Assembly: GCA_033980235.1 (NCBI GenBank)
Contig: CM067059.1
Location: 17,742,100 to 17,806,099 of the forward strand
DNA: 64,000 nucleotides
Source of the DNA: Diadema setosum
Taxonomy: Eukaryota > Echinodermata > Echinoidea > Diadematoida > Diadematidae
Direction of reading: 5' to 3'
The position numbers and the translations under genes are program-made. The notes below the pieces were generated by a model, which was given only the letters and a program-made list of their open reading frames with translations, was not told the origin of the DNA and searched no databases. Each line of letters starts with the position of its first letter. Position 1 is the stretch's first letter. Below are positions 60,046-64,000 of this stretch, one piece after another.

Positions 60046-60496
60046 AGGGACATTCCGGACGATTTTCATAATTTTACATCATGTAGTACATAAATCAACA
60101 GCTCCATGTATAGATTCGTGGAATTTCTTGTGGTCTTTGAGCAGAGAAACCAATAAATTGTAAATCTTAAACGAATTACACTGAACAGTGTTAATGACAT
60201 CAGAGCCTCATATATTTCAGAAATGTAGCAGTGCAATTCCATTACAATACCACTTGCTCACCTGTGAAAAATCTATGCATGCCTTCTTCTTTTGTTCTGC
60301 TTCCTTGAACCCCAACTCATGTATTCTTATGGTGAGGCTGCCATGTCATTATCCTTGTTCATTGCAATTTGTTATAGATTTTGAAAACATTCTCATTCCT
60401 CATCCCAATCACTACAAATTCTGAAACTCTGTACTCAGTTTAACTGATTTATAGTTGTTCAATTGTAAAAGTCTGAAAATCATCCGGAGGTCCCCT
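60046..60496. mobile_element. 451-bp TTAA-target MITE in LINE linker
   Basis: TTAA at 60042-60045 and 60497-60500. Inverted ends AAGGGACATTCCGGACGATT and ATCATCCGGAGGTCCCCTTT; the GATTTTCA/TGAAAATC part also pairs. It separates GPDNL of the linker from the start of RT. The ends are related in their first bases (TTAAAGGG) to the MITE at 58669 but otherwise different. Confidence 0.8.
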
Positions 60497-60842
60497 TTAA
60501 GTTATCAGGCCCACAGGATTTACTACATTTCAGAGATCGAACAATATCAATAATTTCCAATTCATTAATTGAAGTAAAAAACAAAGAATTTTGATTGCTT
60601 TCAGGTAAGTAATCTTTATGATTTTTGATATCATTTATGGGAATAGATGCTGCTAGAGAAGGACCAACATTAACAAAGAAATTGTTAAAAATATTTGCAA
60701 TTTGGTCAGGATTGGTAATAACATTATCATTATGAGCAATGCTATCAGGACATTCCGTAGGTTTCTTTTTGAGTATTGAACAATCCGCCAAAGAGCACTT
60801 TTATCATCCTTATTAGATTTGAGTTTATTTGAAATATATGAT

Positions 60843-61865
60843 TTACGTGAAACTCGAATCAATATATGTTTTATACCTTTTCACGTTTTCAGGAGTAGGT
60901 TTCCTCAGAGATATTTTATAAAGACTGTTTCGAGTAAGAATGGAATGTATAAGACCTTGAGTAATCCATGGTTGCCGAGCTCTTTTCCTTCCATTTGTTT
61001 TGGGAGTTAAAGAAATATGTTTATCATAATAATCTAATAGTTTTTGTAAGAAAATTTCGTAGGAAGAATTAACATCTTGGAGTTCAAAGACGTCATTCCA
61101 TTGTTCTTCGAATAAATCTTGATTCAATGAATCAATATTTTGTGGCGTTTCATTTCGATACATTTTCAAATATTGTTTGGGTTGGCGGCGTATTGGAGTT
61201 ATTACAGATTTATCATTAATCATAAAAATCGGTAAATGATCAGATATATCTGAATAAAGAATACCGTTCATACAGGTTTCAGTTATAACATTAGACAGTA
61301 TATTATCTATTAATGTTTTACTATGGGTGGTGTTATTTATTCTGGTAGGTTTATTGAGGTGGGGATGCAGTGAGTTGGAAAGTAATATGTCATGGAAATG
61401 GATGGGTTGTAATAAATCTATATTGTAATCTCCCATCAAAAAAATGGATTTTCTTTCTCCAAGAATTTCGTTAGCACATTGGTCGAAGTTGTCAAAAAAA
61501 GATTGAACGTCATTTTGTGGAGAACGGTAAATGGTACCAACTATAATATTTTTCTCATTATCATTTAAGATTTCAATAAATAAACTTTCTGCTCCCTGAA
61601 TACACAAATCAGTTCGAATTTTGAATTTAATTTGATTGTTAATGTAAATGGCAACCCACCTCCTATGCCATGCTTTCTGTCATTACGAATAAAATTATAA
61701 TTTTCAATGCCAAATAGGTCTGGGGAATTGGTGTGCAACCATGTTTCGGTAACTCCTATAACGGAAAATGGAAAATGGAAAATCATTGAGGGAACTTAAA
61801 AATAGTTCAAACGTATCAAAATTTTTAGTTGAGCTTCTTGAATTACGATGAATTAAACTGAAATT
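60843..61865 (-). pseudogene. LINE AP endonuclease domain, minus strand
   Basis: SVIGVTETWLHTN (catalytic Glu), NDRKHGIGGGLPF, after a frameshift NIIVGTIYRSPQND, IFLMGDYNIDLL (Asp/Asn), SDISDHLPIFMI (terminal Asp-His) and then RKRARQPWITQGLI of the linker. A GGAAAATGGAAAATGG duplication near 61766 marks one frame break. Apurinic-type endonuclease that would nick the target DNA. Confidence 0.82.
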
Positions 61866-62191
61866 AGCACAAATCTGATTTGCCTTATTGAAAAAAAAAA
61901 TTGACTGTTAAATTCATTGATAGTGAAGTACTGGCTTGTGTGGTTGACTAACTGTTGGTCATCTATTCCAAAATCAGAATCATTTACAATGAGTGACATT
62001 ACATAATAGCGGCCTATCATGGTGCAACGGGAAGTGCAGTGCACATCGTATACTCGGGACATATACGATGAGGTGCATCATGAGGTACAATGAGGTGCTT
62101 TTAACCATGACCCGCAATAAAGCTGTTGATATTTTTTTTTAATTAAGTACATCCCACTTTATTTTAAGATATTTATGCCATATTACAGATA

Positions 62192-62775
62192 CAGTCAACC
62201 TCACGTAAGTCGACATAATCGGGACCGAGAAAAACGCGTCGACTTACGCGAAAGTCGACATTTTGTCGACTTATAAATGAAAACACATTTCCCCTGTACA
62301 GAGTAAGATTTGGATCATGCTATCCACATCTTACTCCTTTTGCCGCCAAAACATGCCTTCTGACATTAGCAACAATAATGCTTTAGTTCATGCATAAATC
62401 TTGCGCGGATTAGGAAGGACAACGCAATTCCCAAACCTCTAGAGAGATTTTGAGACAGCGGGATCGGAAACCTGGGCCCGTTTCTAGACACTTTACTTTT
62501 CAAACTTAATTTGAAAAATCAAACACAATCCCCAAAATTGTATGCAACTTTGCGATTTAAGTTCAAGTGCGTTGCTGCAAAGATATGCGTGTAAATTCGT
62601 ATGAGCCTGTCGACGTGATTTTTCAGTGCTGACCGAGTTGAAATATGTATGATTTTCCTTCCATAAGTCGCCATATTTGTTTTACGTAAATTTCTATTGC
62701 CATACTCTGAAAATGATTGTTCTCGTGCTCCGATTCGCAACATTACCGCTCTGTACGGCGTGGGCCCGTCTGAAA
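62192..62775 (+). mobile_element. 5' partial copy of the GTCGACTTA-ended element
   Basis: Begins CAGTCAACCTCACGTAAGTC after TA (62190-62191) and follows the element at 13403 closely (CAGAGTAAGATTTGGATCA, GTTGCTGCRAAGATATGCGT, GGGCCCRTCTGAAA). It stops at the A-rich tract where the full copy goes on for another ~2 kb. The right end is missing. Confidence 0.75.
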
Positions 62776-63170
62776 AAAAAAAAGAAAGAAGGAAAAGGCA
62801 AGTTCAACACCGCTTGTGGATTACTACCTACCTACTACTAAAATGGGGAGGGTTCTAAACTTAGGTAGGAATAGAAAAAATTGTGCACTAGCTTGCACTA
62901 GACATAATCTACTTCAGATCTCAAAATACTTGCAAGTTTGACAGCTCGTCATCTTGGCAATCACGTCAGCCAGATAAATTTTGTGATATAGACCCATGCA
63001 ATGTATTGCAAGCAAATTCAAAATAGTGGAAGATGAATTCTTGACCCTTCTGAGAACTATATGTTTTGGCATAAATTTATAATATAGACTGCTCTAAACT
63101 AACTGTTCATTTGGAATGTTGATGAACGATAGCCAGCTGAAAATAAGGCAGTCCAAAACGTGCATATTTT
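62776..63170 (+). other. Intron 6 stretch, nothing recognised
   Basis: No supported feature. Confidence 0.4.
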
Positions 63171-64000
63171 TTTACACCTCCACCACAAAGTGTCACCTGG
63201 GGCATTGTTGTCCGTCCTTTCGTCCATCCTTTCATCTGTTTGCAATCAAGTTTGTGGACAGTGTGCCTTAAAAACTGTTTGAGGTATCCTAATGATATTT
63301 AGCCTATGTGTGTGTGTAGAAGTGGACATAGTATACAAGGCCTGAGAGGTTCTGGTTGAAACTAAGTGCATGAGGTGACTTCAGTAGTGCTATTGAAGTC
63401 ACCAAAGGCACATAGTTTAACCAGAACCTCTAACAGTGGCCCTGGTATATCTGTTTTATACCCCTCCCAATGAATTTTAAGAGTAACAGCAAAGTAGAGT
63501 GGGTGGTTCAGCGATCTAAAGTTATTTCTTTTTCCATGCACAAAATTACACATAAAAGAGTACGCATTGACTGTGCAATACCTTCTCATGAGCGTAGACG
63601 GCATGCATTTGGTAGAAAACTGTGCTATGACATGATGTCTCATGCATGAAAATATGCACTTGTGACAAAGAATGGTGTGCGTGCGCTTAGCAAGTATTGG
63701 CATGGCAGCATGATATAGTTTTTTGTACAGTCTCCCTAGGGAAAAAGATGAACTAAGATTTTCTTGGTGGAAATCTTTTTTGTCACTTTCAATGCCCTCG
63801 ACCAATCAGTGGACAAGAAATAATTTGCGATGGATATTAGTGTGCAGATTGTCACTCTTTCCCCCATATCTTTGCAATACCCATGCAAAGATATTTTCTT
63901 GAAACTTAGTGTATACATGTCTTACCAAATAAAGATTCCTCAGGGAAGGCTTTGGGCCAAGGGGTCAAAGGTCTAGTGAAAATGCTAAAATTTCACTTTT
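63171..64000 (+). mobile_element. Family B element, partial (runs past window end)
   Basis: Decayed 5' hairpin (ACACCTCCACCACAAAGTG..CACCTGGGGC), GTTGTCCGTCC tract and a first unit to ~63337. About 500 bp of foreign sequence follows, then typical units (CATATCTTTGCAATACCC, GAAACTTAGTGTATACATG, GGGTCAAAGGTC) from 63840 to the window end. Confidence 0.65.
63346..63432. repeat. 87-bp hairpin/foldback in family B copy
   Basis: AGAGGTTCTGGTTGAAACTA pairs with TAGTTTAACCAGAACCTCT, and AGGTGACTTCA with TGAAGTCACC. It is absent from other family B copies, so it marks an insertion (about 63337-63840). Confidence 0.7.

Larger units (their letters stand above)
57926..62000 (-). mobile_element. LINE (L2/Jockey-like), minus strand, near full coding extent, two TTAA MITE insertions
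   Basis: From right to left: endonuclease (61865-60843), linker (60840-60500), RT (60035-59340), post-RT (59340-58324), 3' UTR toward 57926. Frameshifts (around 61580, 60830 and 59450) inactivate it. The two inserted MITEs (60046-60496, 58669-59051) each sit in TTAA inside the coding part with the frame continuing across. The 5' end is near 62000-62150 and is not defined. Confidence 0.8.

Noticed and set aside
49441..64000. Search for the next MTR exon
   Set aside because: No segment encodes the expected residues after HAIK (MDMGIVNAG-type) next to a good acceptor; the exon must lie beyond 64000.

Overview
The window is animal nuclear DNA. It is one long stretch of a single plus-strand gene with large introns packed with transposable elements. 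The gene is methionine synthase (MTR, cobalamin-dependent 5-methyltetrahydrofolate:homocysteine methyltransferase). Six consecutive exons are present (12-221, 7984-8096, 20329-20469, 23085-23270, 45970-46149, 49324-49440). All have GT donors and AG acceptors and fit in phase. Together they encode 315 codons: the end of the homocysteine/zinc barrel with its GGCC motif, and much of the methyltetrahydrofolate-binding barrel. Earlier and later exons lie outside the window. No other host gene is supported. The repeat vocabulary (DIRS, Helitron/Helentron-like minisatellite elements, pogo-like, piggyBac-like and hAT-like MITEs, several LINE clades, a possible Penelope relic) suggests a marine invertebrate. 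An echinoderm or another non-vertebrate deuterostome or mollusc would fit; the species cannot be fixed from the window.

Layout. Intron 1 (222-7983) holds a hairpin-ended tandem-repeat element (family C) and a decayed DIRS retrotransposon whose catalytic YLDD codons are split by a TA-target MITE. Intron 2 (8097-20328) holds a family A element split by a LINE, and that LINE is itself split by two large pogo-like elements; several MITEs and a family B element follow. Intron 3 (20470-23084) holds a minus-strand LINE fragment and an old piggyBac-type MITE. Intron 4 (23271-45969, 22.7 kb) holds a roughly 165-bp satellite invaded by a family D element, a TIR element with an identifiable empty site, a family B element carrying a near-perfect 530-bp inverted duplication, a second full-length pogo-like element, a mariner relic and a LINE-derived 517-codon ORF that lost its reverse transcriptase but keeps RNase H. 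Intron 5 (46150-49323) holds a LINE fragment and a 550-bp foldback. Intron 6 (49441 to beyond the end) holds tandem tRNA-Ala-like units, a segment duplicated from intron 3, head-to-head family B elements (one containing family A) and a minus-strand LINE with two TTAA-target MITEs.

The main pattern is that four dispersed families (A-D) with unrelated end sequences share one plan: a 5' hairpin of about 30 nt, a C/G/T-rich pyrimidine tract, a body of about 145-330 bp tandem units, an inverted copy of the hairpin arm near the 3' end, and a terminal CTTG or CTAG placed in a T run. This is the plan described for Helentron-associated elements. In families A, B and D the units carry AGGTCA direct repeats spaced by one base (nuclear-receptor DR1 form). 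In D they recur every ~158 bp inside an MTR intron.
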